From Amblyornis subalaris (Eukaryota > Chordata > Aves > Passeriformes > Ptilonorhynchidae): a stretch of DNA of 64,000 nucleotides. Shown here one piece after another: positions 39,405-51,440 of the stretch. Where the stretch lies: the NCBI GenBank assembly GCA_018881555.1, contig JACAXG010000025.1, positions 4,657,899-4,721,898 of the forward strand, given 5' to 3'. Within the stretch, counting starts at the first letter, position 1, and each line of letters starts with the position of its first letter. The notes under the pieces were generated by a model that searched no databases, was not told the origin of the DNA, and saw nothing but the letters and a program-made list of their open reading frames with translations. The translations under genes and the position numbers were made by a program.

Positions 39405-39500
39405 GAATCATAGAATCACATACTGACTTATTAAGGAAGAGATTGCTGAAGATAGTCTCATAAAATCTCCAACAACCCCTGCTCAATCTGGGACATAATA
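39405..39500 (-). mobile_element. CR1 3' remnant, antisense
   Basis: AATCATAGAATCACA (reversed CR1 terminal octamers) begins the block. TAGTCTCATAAAATCTCCAA, CAACCCCTGCTCAATCTG and GGACA follow, paralleling the antisense CR1 text 'atctagtccaacccctgctcaagcagggaca'. About 95 bp is recognisable, heavily diverged. Confidence 0.6.
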
Positions 39501-42500
39501 TTATTATGCTACTTTAGGAATATGGGAATGATAATTCAGTCAAAGAATTTATATTTTTAAAACAGTTCTTGAAACAGGGATTTTGCTCTTAGATCTGTAG
39601 CTTACTAAGGTAATGGGATTTTTTTTTCTGAAAAAAAAGAGCTTAATATAGTAAAACTTTCTTGACATAATTTTATAACTTAATCTTGCATCCATACTTC
39701 GTCATTATCATCTCTTGTAGAAACTCAAATACCAAAATCATNTGTTGTTTTTTTTTTTCCCAATGATATTCTGAGAGGCATTTCTAAAGAAATATCAAAG
39801 GAGGGAATTGTTCTTTATGGAAGATCATTAAGGTAGAGCCAGGACTACCAGATACCATTTATCTCACTTCTGTGANTTAGGTTATTGATGTTCTTCCTCA
39901 CCAATTCCAATAACATTGATAGAAACCAANCAATCCATCAGAGACTGTAACATTAGTAATGCACCTTTACCTGTTTTTTTCAGCACTAAACTGGAATAGT
40001 GTTGGTGAAATCAATGGAACAGGATCCATTGCAACAGAAGAGTATCTGGTACATCAATTGTAGGATGCTTTGTAACCTGTCACACTCATGATACTCCCTT
40101 TGAACTCAAAGAGAATTCCACCTTCACAGGGGTATGAATCAGTCTTTTCATTTCAGATTTGTATAACTTGGAAGCAGTTGAAACTTTTGGAGAATGAGGA
40201 TTAAGAGCTTGTGTAGTTTGCTAACGAGGTACACTCTCCTTAGCCTGTGAGCTGGCAAGTGTTGGTGGATCACCACATGCCTTTTATTTTTTGATATCTT
40301 TTGTTGTTAGAGTGATGTGTAGCAAGCCCCAGAAGGGACAGGAGGAAAGAAATTATCCCTGCTTATATCAGAGCATTAAGACTTTCCACTCAAGATGCCT
40401 TCAAAAGCATTCTGACAATACAACAGACCACAACAATCTCCCAGGTACTGCATGAGATTCATGTCAAAAGCAAAGCTCCTAGAAAAAAAAAGTGAGCATA
40501 GTTTTGTTGTNGGAAGGGAAGAAACAAATTTATACAAAATAGAGAAGGAAAGGGTTAAATAAAGGGAAACAGAGAAGTAAGGGAGAAGGAAAGTTCAGCA
40601 ACACTGAGAATTAGACAGCAATCTTAATTACTTCTCGGAAATTACTCCTGCATTNAAGTCACGATATATTTATTTATATCACAGAATATTGCATGCAATT
40701 ACATGCAACAAAATGATCTCATAATCCTAGAGGGATAGAGCTGGTTAATATACATAATTTCATCATGAAGGTGCTTTAAAATGTCTCCAACATTATATCA
40801 GGCAAAAGGTACTGGCAGCTACGGAACATTTTTTGAGAAGCTAAGTNTCTTGATCATGGAGAGAGTTTGAACTAAATTCCAGCCTTCTGCCCAGNGATAA
40901 GCATTCTTGGACAAGTTGGCTGAAACCAATTCAATCCAACCCACAGTATGTTCCAGTACTTCAGTGATGGAAATATCAAAATGTCTTAGTGACACAGAGA
41001 ATGAAAGACTGGTGAGAAAGAACGCATCACATAATGACTTANCATTGAACTTGTCTTGCACAGATAAATTAGTGGTTACCTGAAGCAGGCACTGGGATGA
41101 GGAATACAATTTCATGTTAGTGTCTGTTTGGCTGTGACTTGGCTGCCCCAGGACACCAGACAAAATGACCAATGTGCAAAATGCAGTGTGCTCTGGTTAA
41201 CCTGGCCTGCTGCTCTCATGACCACAGCATATTGTCAGAGTCTTGCTGCTCTCTTCACTTTCAAGTTGAAAAACCCCATTTCATCATCATTTACAAGCAA
41301 AAGAACAGTACCATGCAGCAACCTCCAGTCNCATTTTCATTGATTCTTATATTTGACTCAGGTGTTCATGTTTTTACACATTTCTTAAACACGGTTTGAA
41401 TCTATTGGAACTGTTCATTAAAAACAAGAAAGTTTCACTTATTCAGCACATTCTCATAACACATTTTTCTTCTGTTTTTGCTATAGTAAGTATAATGATC
41501 TCATCCAGCTTCAGTGTATTCTGTGGTTTCTTATTATTATATTATTTTGCTCTNCACTTTTAAAAAAGTTTGGCATATCATGGAATGATTACTTTATTAT
41601 TACTTATCCATTTTCAGCAGGAGAATATCCAAACTTGACTCTGTAGTTTTGCCACCCATTAAATTCTTTCTGCAAAAGCAGGTGATAAGTTCCAGCCTCT
41701 TTAGAACCACCACCAAAAAAAAAATTGCTGAAGNAAAATTAGCGTGAGTTATCCCAATGCCGTTCCTGAATTCTCAGCTTGGAAGCCGAAATATTCTAAG
41801 ATAATGTGTAAGACATGGAGTTGTATAATTCACTCTTATTTTTGCAATCACATGAAGTTTTCAGAGTGACAAAAATATTAATTCCTACCTCCCATTAGAC
41901 ATATGCTACTTTCTGCCATAGATGCTGATGATTATAATTAATTTCCATTATGGCATTATCCTACTCTGGATGGAAATAAAACATATAAGATACATAAAAA
42001 TTTTGAATGCAAATATTTAAATGTCAAAGTCCATGAAGTTTCCTTGATCATAAATTTGTATATGACCTTTTTTTGTTTCCTTAATTTTTTTCCCTTTGAT
42101 TCAACTCATCAGGGCTGTAAGAAACTTAGGGAATTCATCTTTATTAACCAGTGAGGCTGTGTGAAAAATATTTATTGTTTCTCATTTCAAACAGTCCTCT
42201 TTAGTCATAAATGAGTATAAAGGAAGCATGACAAGCAATTTGCTGCATGGTAGATGATATTAATGACCTGTCACGCTCATGTCTCTTTGTGTGATATGTG
42301 GCTATTATTTCTTTTGAGTGACAGATTGCAACAGAGAATGTTTGGTGTCAGTTGTGTCCTGTTATCCAGTCGTTGTTAATAAGAAATGAGGAAAATAACT
42401 TNATTTGCTGTCAAACCCAGACACCACCAGCACTACTGGTGTTCCTCTCACAGGGCCAGTAGTGAATGCTTAGGGAAAGAACAAAAGAAGCTGGGAAACC

Positions 42501-42664
42501 ACAGTCCTCCTATTAAGCTGGAGCGTCTCTTTTTGCTGAGAGCAATAGATGTTCAACCTGTTAATTACAAACATTCCACTCATCANATGTAACTCTCTCA
42601 TCACTCTGTGACTTTCATGCTTCTGAAACAAGCATGACAGCCATCTGCAATCACTCAAGAGTCC
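39501..42664. other. Unique non-coding DNA rich in N calls
   Basis: AT-rich sequence with no recognised gene or element. Single Ns are denser here than in the first half of the window. Frames such as 40819-41172 on the - strand (117 codons) contain several Ns and no domain. Confidence 0.5.
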
Positions 42665-42975
42665 TGACATAGGAAGCCCTTCCAATCCTTGTCACAGAGA
42701 TCGATCCACGGCTGGAGCCCTGAGAGNCCCGAAGGCATCGGGGGCCAGGCTGAAAGGCTGAGTGACAACGGCTGGAGCTGCTGCAACAGCACCCAGAGCT
42801 GCAGATTGGAGTTTGGGTTCTCGAGCCAAGCCCATGATAGCTTGGGAAAGCTGTCCACACTGCCGATGCACAGGCAGAGGGATTGGCTGGGCTCACAGTG
42901 CATCTGGACTGCATCTCTCTGCCCACTTTGGAGAGTGTCTGGGCTTGATGGAGATGCCTATCTTCCTCAGCGTTC
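42665..42975. other. GC-rich, CpG-bearing patch in AT-rich surroundings
   Basis: By counting lines 42661-42960, about 171 of 300 bases are G or C (57%), against a much lower GC content in the flanks. There are around seven CpGs, unusually many for this window. Frames of 82-97 codons are open on both strands (for example + 42762-43055 and - 42655-42903) and overlap, so openness reflects composition rather than coding. The 11-mer ACGGCTGGAGC occurs twice exactly 60 bp apart (42708 and 42768). It could be an unrecognised repeat, a decayed CpG-rich element or a regulatory patch. Confidence 0.55.
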
Positions 42976-45900
42976 CTTATAATTTTTTTGGACCAAATTT
43001 ACTTTGTGTAAACAGAGCTACCTCCCATCACGAGAAAACAGGTTTTGAAATCTGACGGATTTCAGACTGGTTCCCTAAAATACCTGTCTATTTATACACT
43101 GTTTTGTGTCTTGAACTATNTGCTGCTTGGTAACTTTAACAAGAGCTTCTGAACTGGTGATGGATAAAGAGAAATGCAATGCAGTGTAGGATGTTGTGAG
43201 AACTGAAATTCTTAATATTGTCAACAATATTAAAAGATTGCTTAAGAAAGTCTCCATTTGCAGCTCACCTGTGCTGCATAAAGGAGTAATAAATACATTT
43301 TAGTCAAGCTCTNTAGCTGCTTTTGGACAATTATGGGGTATTTTTGTTGTGTTTTTTTTTTTCTTGGCCCACACTTTAATAATTCTAATCAGCTCCATGG
43401 AGATGTTCAATGTGATATGTTTAACACTGTAGGTGTGGTGGGACTGTTAATGAAAGCAGGACAGACAATTTTAAATTTTGTTAGAGGGGACANGATTCCA
43501 ATTCAGTTAACATACCAATACCAATAACTCAATAAATTTATAATGTATCACAAATAAACTACAAAACTGTCATATTACCAGGTTGATAGAACTCAATAAA
43601 CCTTTACAAAACACAGGAGAAGGGAATCTGCAGAAGGGGCAATCTGCCTGGTAGACAATGCTAACACAAAAGCTTCAGCACTTACAACTTGCAGGCTGTC
43701 ACCTTACACTGCTNCCTCACCACCCTGTCACATCACCCACGACAGAACTGGCCTGCTGTGACATGATGCCATTGTGGTCACACTCAGCTGTGCTGACCCC
43801 ACATTCACCTCCTCNCTAGTAAATTGACATTATTCTTCACAGTGGCAGCACCCCGAGCTCTCTGGAGTCGTAAGTTGGAGTGGAAAGAGTACAGTCCCAC
43901 ACCACAGGAAGAAGATGATATTAAACTGCTCAAAACAGGGAAAATGCAGCCAAGGTATTGTTCCACTTTACATCAGAACTCATACTGTGCACTTTTGATT
44001 GATACCACTCTAAGTGATTAACTAAATATTGGTAACTGACAAAGTACCACAAAAATGGTACATAAATGAGATCCAGAAAGGGCTGTATCCATATGTAGAC
44101 TGCGATCTGTAACACGAAAAGTTTTGAGCTCTGCTATAGGATGTTGGATATTTTGCTTTTATGATATATTTGCTGAAAAGTTACTTATTCTCTTTGGAGA
44201 CCAGATTTATAAAAAAACCAGGCTGATGTTGTATACAGATATGCCGCAAATAAAAGCACATCGTTAATCATTATGAATGCACCTACAGGGCTCAGCCCAT
44301 GAGACATCTGCATAAAATTGCCCAGATCCTTTCAGCTGAGCAATAGGCACAAAGCAGGGGATGCATCTATGAAGTATATTAAGCTAGACTGTTATATATG
44401 GAAGGGTCTTACAGTTCAGCTAATGTTACACTTGAGGCTGTTCTGCAAAATATGCCAGCACAATTAATGTCAACACCAGACAACCAGTCACTGTAAATAT
44501 CCTTGGAGGGATTTCTTATATCTCTTAGTAGAAATCCCATTTAAGAAGTAAAGTTTCAAAATGTATCCCTTCAAATCAGAGGTCAATTCAATAACCTACA
44601 AACCAGCAGGCAAATTTCATCTCCCATTAAAGGCAAGTGTTATCTCCTTTGACAGGAGTGGGCTAGTGGGAAATGAATAAATGGATGTCCTTTTTGCTTA
44701 CAGACTCCACAGTAAGCACTCAGACCATCCTTTTTGCTTGTGTTTGCCCATTGCTAGGCTGGGCCATACTGTAAACAGCAAAACAAATCCCTTTTACATC
44801 ACAGAAATTCACCTGTCCCCTTCAGGCTTCATGCTTGTAAACCAAGTGACTCCATTGCCTTATTAACACTTCTGCCTGTGCAGGACTGCATCTGTGCTGC
44901 TTTATGGAGGTTTGTTCTCATTATTAACGAATCAAGTGTTGTAGAGTAGAATTTAGAAGACTAGATGAACACAGAGTGTTCTATANTGTGTGTTACGATA
45001 TGGTGTGAAAACACACCAGAAATCCTGTTTACTGTTTTGAAAGGTGATGGAGAAGGAGAGCAGCAGAAGTGAAGATTTACCTAAGCTTGTTGAGGCCCTC
45101 CTCATTGGCCCTGCTGCNCTGCATAAAACTGAACAGAATGACTTGCTGACCAGGTTGCATTGAATTTTCCAGCAGCCTAGCTCCCTACATGCCCCAGACT
45201 GAGTTGCCTTTCTCAGCAGCACTTTTTCCTGCAGNTCTGTTAAAGAACAGCTCCTGTGCTACTATCAGAACTTGCTATTGATGTTCTTTGTATTACAGCA
45301 ACCTTTACATTTTCATTTACCTTGCAATCCCACTTAAATAAGTAAGTCTGAGTTATTCCAGGTACACCCACTTGCCCCAACCCCACACTAGATGCTCAAA
45401 AAAGATATCCACTGTGGAAAGGCAAAAAATAGAACCCAATATAAACCCATGACAGTTATAAAANTTTTTCTTTTCTCTGTCTATTTCTTTTCAATATCCA
45501 AGGTTCTCTTTCAAGTATCTNTGATTGAACCAACTTTTGCTTGCCTTGTAATAACTACTAGATGATGGTGAATACNACCCACCTCCCAAAGCAATGAAGT
45601 GACTAGAAACATGAAGTGGCTCTGCACTTTTTCTTTGTTTTGTTGTTTTCTCCTATAAGCCCCATTTTANTGCAAGATAGAGGCAATTCTGGTTTTCATC
45701 AAGAACTGCAACCTGATTGAATTCTAAAAAACTCAAACACATGTATGTGGACTGTAAAAATTATATTTGCTCTTGGTTCTTGAAAATGGCAGTTTAGAAT
45801 TCAGCAAATTTTGGATTGACAGTAATTGCTAAAATTTTGCAGAAAAGTGTTTGTGGGCTTATAGAGTAGCACTTAAGAGAAAAAGAATCACAGTTCAGAA

Positions 45901-48900
45901 AAAGTGAAGTTTNTTTTAGAGCTTTCACTCCACAATATAAACCTGCGTTAGAAACTTAGACTATGGCCTTAGATGGGACTAAGAATATGTCTAAACCATG
46001 CAGGTGGTGAAGGTGTCCATCTTTTAATTGTTTTACAAAGAATTTTCATTTTTAATNGTTTTAAAAATAATTTTGGAACTGTCTTTGTGCATAATTAATT
46101 AAATGCTTNGTTAATGCTTAAGTCTCTAATGCAATGTGTCTCCTGACCTCTGACGTACACTCAGAGGATCTAATCTCTGAAAGAATATCCTAAAATGTGT
46201 GCTACATACTTTTCAAGACTCAGTAATTTTCTAAACAGTAACTCTTTTTGTTTTACACCAACAGTGAGAGATTAAGAAATTATTTAAAGTAATTTAAAAA
46301 AAAAGAAAAAGAAATGTAAAAAACTGCAAGTGGCTCTTCAGCCTGCATCTCTCCCCCACTCACCTGAAGTACACACCATGCTCACCTGCCCTCCTGGGCA
46401 AAGCTGCCACCACTGGACATGGCCTGGCACAAGTCAGTCCTGCAGAGAGGAACAGGATCAGCTTTAAGANGAATAACCTTAAAATTTTGTACCTGTGTCT
46501 AGTATAGTATATTGCTATTGTATGTTGAATTGATCAACTGAAGAACTGATCAAAGTAGTTAATAGCATACGACTGTGCTTGGCTATTTTGGAATTGAATG
46601 ATCAGACAGTAGTATCACCACATCAGGTCACACAGGACTGGAAGCATTAGTTTTCAGTTATCATTTCTTTAGCCAGCTTCACAAATTTCAGAAACTAAGA
46701 AGAAAAGACTGAGAAAACTCCCTAAATTTTAAGAAAAAAACAAAATTACCTCGCGAAACCGATTAACAGTGGCATGAAAAGTATTAGCCTGTTCTGGGAC
46801 TTGGCACTTTCACTCATCATGTGTCTTCTACACCCATTCTTATAATTTAGATAAAACTTCATTGGATCTAATTTAAAAAGTGCTATTGAACTGTAAGTAA
46901 GTCAATGGTTTATTACTCAATGGAAAGCCTGTTGAAAAGAAATGAAAATATGGTAAATAAAAGACGTCTCTTTATACCATTGAAGTGAATATAAAGACTA
47001 AACACCCTTTTACCAGCTGATTCCACNGTGTTATTATCTTTGAACTAGATCAAGCATGTGAAACAACATTTGTTTATTTAGGTTTTATGCAGCAGTTATT
47101 TTACTTTATTATATTTTTGCCTTATGAGCCACATCAGGTTTATCCTCCTAACTGAGTATGTGTTCTAGGTGGTGTCTTTACAGCCCATGTGCTACTCATG
47201 ATCAGTGAATTATGGAGCGTTTTATCCGTCCCTTCATGAGGTGATGATAAGGATAATTCCCAGATTTCTGGGCAGTTAAGAAGCAAGCGAGTGATGGAAA
47301 ACAGCAATTTGCTGCATCACAGCTTGCCATCCACCTCCCAAAAGGATTTCTGTGAATTTTAACTGACAGACTTGAATATTTCTAATTAACATATTTTTGT
47401 ATTTAAAACCAAATTATCTTCTTTTCTCTGATTTTCTTTTCACTTATTCTGCCATACATCTATTTTGTTGGNACAGTCCTCCCAGCTGTAAATCAAAACA
47501 GCTCACTCTGTTTTTGCAGGGCTTTACTGATTTATATTCACGGTGGACCTGCTACAAGATCTTTGTTTTTCATTTACATTTCTCATTTCTAAATTCAAAA
47601 AAAGCACCCAAGGATTGTAGCCAAGACTCCAGTCAATTCTGTCATGGACACTGGGCCATGTAGGATTAAGTCCATGAAAGGAAACTGCCTGTCGTGTTTT
47701 CCATAATGTCTCTAGTGGAATTGTTCATATATTATAGTTCATCAAGACAAGTACCACTGATGATCAATATAATAGATATCAAAACNCTGATACTTTTTGT
47801 GATTCTTATATTCATTTGAATTCCATTTATATGCTTCTTCAGCATCAGGTCACAGTGGAATGGAAATGTTTCATTTGACTACATTAGAGACAATCTTACA
47901 TCTCGTGTTAGTTTGGTTCATATTTCCTGATCAATTATAATTCTTTTGCTTTATTTTACATAGTTATCCCCAGAGNAAAAAAAATAATTAAAGCAATTTG
48001 AATAATTAAAAGAGTAATTTATTAATATAAAACCTTCAACAGAAGGCTGTAGCACCATTGAGAATGGCAAGAACTGTAGAAAAATACTTCAGAGTTTTTA
48101 NGATTTTTATCTGAGTCTTTATATTAAAGAATTGACATCAAAGGCAGAACCAGTCTAAGGTGAAAGAAAGTAAAAACACAGTTTTTAAGCCATTGTATGG
48201 ACTTTGCGTTCTTGTTCCTTTCATCCTCGAAACAGATGGGGAAGAATAAAGAATAAAGCTGTTCTGAAAGAGCATATGAATCAGTTAGATATGGATGCAT
48301 ATTTATTTTAAATATACAGATACTTTCATAGATCTCAGCCAAAATTGCAGATAATTAGGGCTGGCAAGAAAAGAAGTTAAAAAAACCCTTAAACATAGTT
48401 TTGAATTTTAAAAATCTTTCTTTCCCCCTGCTTCCCCCAAGGTTTTTTGCTTCATGTTTTAACTGATATTTTAATGGGAATTACAGAAACAAGTATTTTT
48501 TGNTTTGAAACCAGATATATCTATTTGCAATTGGTTCAAATACTGTTTCTGAAATAGAATAATATTTCAGGAAAACTTAGATTTAGCATACTAATGTATT
48601 TATTGATACAACATTATAAGCATCAATGAAAAAGANAAATGCCAAAGGAACCATTTTATTATGTTCCCCACATTCTCCTTCTGATATTTTTCTAAGTAGA
48701 ATATTTAAATTCAATATTCTAAGAGGACTTTGCATTTTTAAAATAAGCAAATTTTTTTACCGTCATATCGTTGGTGCTAGACAGGTATTTTAATTATTCC
48801 TTTACCTGAAGCTTGGGATGTAAGTTTATATTTTAGAGGAAGCATACAAATTTCTGAGTTATTGACAGCACTTATTGATGATGAAGGCCTTTATTGTTTT

Positions 48901-51074
48901 AGGACTATTGTTATCTGTGGACTAATCTGCTTCAGTTCATTTGGGTTTTTCTCACTTTGCTTTGACCAGGATTATAGTCCTTCATTGAAAAATAAAACCC
49001 GCCAGACAGAGATTTTTTTTCAATATTTGATTTGTTAGTGAAAACCTCTGAGCCTGTCCAGTTCTACACAAATACCCAAATTCCTCCTTGGCATCTGAAA
49101 ACTGTACTCTACTTTGATAAAAGAAAGCCCTTCTTTCATTGACTGCATTGCTCTGGCCCACAACCTTTCCAGTGATCACAGGAGGGCAGCAGATTTCTGA
49201 GAAGTCCCACGGAGTCTGGTGCAAGCAGGAGGGCTAGAAGAACAAAACATCAAGCATAAGGACATTGAAAAAGCCAAAATCCGGTGAGACAGATGGAAAG
49301 GGCTGGTGTTTGGGCAGATATTCATCTGCATGGATGGTTGATGGAGCCGGACTATGTGGACAGGAAGGGTGGGACATTGTGGGGGAGAGCACATACACTT
49401 CAAACCAGCCAGGGGTTGGTTAGTTGTTCACTGCATGGAGTTTTGAGCCAGGATTAATGGTACGACTATGGGCTTTGTTCTCAGGGAGTAGGTACGGGAC
49501 CTGCTGGGATCCAGGAGACTGGAGTGTAGTGAGAACCAGACTGCTGCAATGGGAGCCTCCACCAGGAATGAACATTATTCACAACTAGCTCAGACAGGGA
49601 TTTTTCAATCCTCAGCTAGTTGTTCTTATAATCACCAATTAATTCCTGTCACAACACACTTCACAGGCGGTTGAAGAGGATTGAGGTTCTGGCAGGTTGG
49701 CAATTGGACTTGGGTTCAGGAGCTGACAACTGTGATATTCAGAACAGAACTGATGTTTCATGCTTGGAGTAGGCACTTTCCCCTGTAACCTGATCACCCA
49801 GGAACCTTGGGATGATATTTCTCTTAGTGCAAGCATTTAAATAAGCCAGAAAAACACTGGAAAGACTTATGCACACAAAACAATGCTGTTAATCAAAGAA
49901 CATGTTAACTGGCTTGTTTCAATTTTTGCAGTATTCTCAAGGCAACAGTTTGGTAGGTTGTTTTTTCTTCTTTTCTTTCCTCTGCAGATGATTCTCCCAA
50001 TATCACCTCATCCTCAGCATAAACTCTGCTTTTTATAGGTTACAGTGACTAGGGTTTTATTCATGAGTTTGAATTTAAGTACGTGAGTAATTTCAATAAA
50101 GTTTGCAGAATGACATTAACCATATGTTTCATTAGATTATTGAATTCGGGCTCTCACTGCATCACCGCTGAAGAAGGTAATATCTACCCNGAACCATAGC
50201 TGACCAGATCCATATGACCAGAGTTCTCCTTCAAGGTAGAAGTTAGACCAGAGATACTGCCAAGGTCATCCCCAGCCAACACTCTGTGGTTCTGCGAAGC
50301 AGTAGGTGAGAACATCCACACAAAAGGTGTGATGGAACTTAGGATTCATACAGCTGAACCTGGAACTACATTCAATCACAGTACGTCATAGCCCCTCTTG
50401 GATGAGATGCTACAAATGATAGGTTAATATATATTATTTAAATAAATTTAACACATGTATGTGGCTATGTTAGTGATTGATACTCATTTTGGATAAAGTT
50501 GGGAGATGCTGAGGTATGGTTATGTGACAGAACAAAATTATGATAGTAGGGTTTCCATTACCTCTCACATTTGGAACTTTCATAACTGACTTCTGCACAG
50601 GACCTTGGATTTGTAACAGAAATGCCTTTCCTTAGACCAGCGAGGCCAGTAAGTGAATGAACACCTGGTTAGCTTGAATGAGGATGGTAAAGGAGCCCCT
50701 GAGTTGGTATAAACCAGGGCTGAGAAGTGTCCCTGTTTTCTGCGGCTTCAAAGCACTGGCAGAGTGTGAATCTGCTATAAAGACATATGAATTATAAATG
50801 AAGATAGAAAGGTACAACTCAGAATATTTCAGCTGCCCAAATACTGCCAAAGTTATTTGTATGATACTATGAATATTGAGACACCACCTGTAACACTGTG
50901 CTTCATTTTAAGCACAGTGTTTTGGCAAATGTATGGACCATTGGAAGAATATCCAGAGTTCATCAAGAATGATATTCGACCCTAGAAGCACAACCTGTAG
51001 AAAAGTCTGAGGACATAGCTTTTGAATACAATGTGAAGATTTTCTAATTGCTTGATTGAGAGTGAGAGAGAGAG
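42976..51074. other. Unique non-coding DNA, no gene seen
   Basis: About 8.1 kb of AT-rich DNA with many single Ns up to about 48.6 kb. Frames are short and domain-free. The segments 43.69-43.82, 46.34-46.47 and 49.1-49.7 kb are somewhat GC-richer. A 13-bp dyad lies at 47302-47314. An A/TAAT-rich low-complexity tract lies near 47977-48032. Confidence 0.5.
47291..47320. promoter_or_regulatory. Nested dyad CAGCAA-T-TTGCTG with outer GTGATG/CATCAC arms
   Basis: CAGCAATTTGCTG (47302-47314) is a palindrome around its central base. It sits between GTGATG (47291-47296) and its reverse complement CATCAC (47315-47320). The inner half-sites resemble the TGC cores of MAF/bZIP elements. The structure is visible directly; any binding role is inference. 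Confidence 0.22.
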
Positions 51075-51076
51075 AC
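51058..51076. repeat. Short (GA)n tract
   Basis: GAGAGTGAGAGAGAGAGA immediately upstream of an old CR1 fragment. Confidence 0.7.
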
Positions 51077-51440
51077 AGGTAAGGAACATGATTGTGATCT
51101 TCAAATATATAAAACNTTGCAAAAGACAAGTGAATAATTTCTCCTTTGTGTCCACTGTGGATAGTACAGGAAGTAATGGCCTTTTTAATAGTGGCAAGGG
51201 AAATTTAACTTAGACATTAAAAAAATCAACTTTGTAACTGTAAGGATAATTAGATACTGGAAGAGATCACCTGGGGAGGCTGCGGAAAGTCCATCATCAT
51301 TAAAGCCTTTGAAGAGCAAGCTGGACAAATGCTCATTTGGAATGAAAAAGATCTAGTTGATCTATGGAGGGCAAAAGACGAACAATATGATTGACTGAAG
51401 TCCTTTATAGGTCTCTTTTCTACTATTCAGTGATAATTGC
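51075..51440 (+). mobile_element. Ancient CR1 LINE 3' fragment
   Basis: This follows the old CR1 consensus order through the ORF2 C-terminus and 3' end. Landmarks: TGATCTTCAAATATATAAAA, TTTCTCCTTTGTGTCCACTG, GTACAGGAAGTAATGGCC, GCAAGGGAAATTTAACTTAG, TTTGTAACTGTAAGGATAAT, TCACCTGGGGAGGCTGCGG, CATCATTAAAGCCTTTGAAG and AGCAAGCTGGACAAATGCTC. It closes with GAAGTCCTTTATAGGTCTCT and TATTCAGTGATAA as a decayed tail. Divergence is high and all frames are broken. This type predates the younger avian CR1 copies at 2.9, 9.8 and 19.2 kb. Confidence 0.75.

Noticed and set aside
42655..43055. Overlapping frames of 82-97 codons on both strands as coding exons
   Set aside because: Opposite-strand openness over the same 300 bp follows from high GC, and no protein domain is visible.
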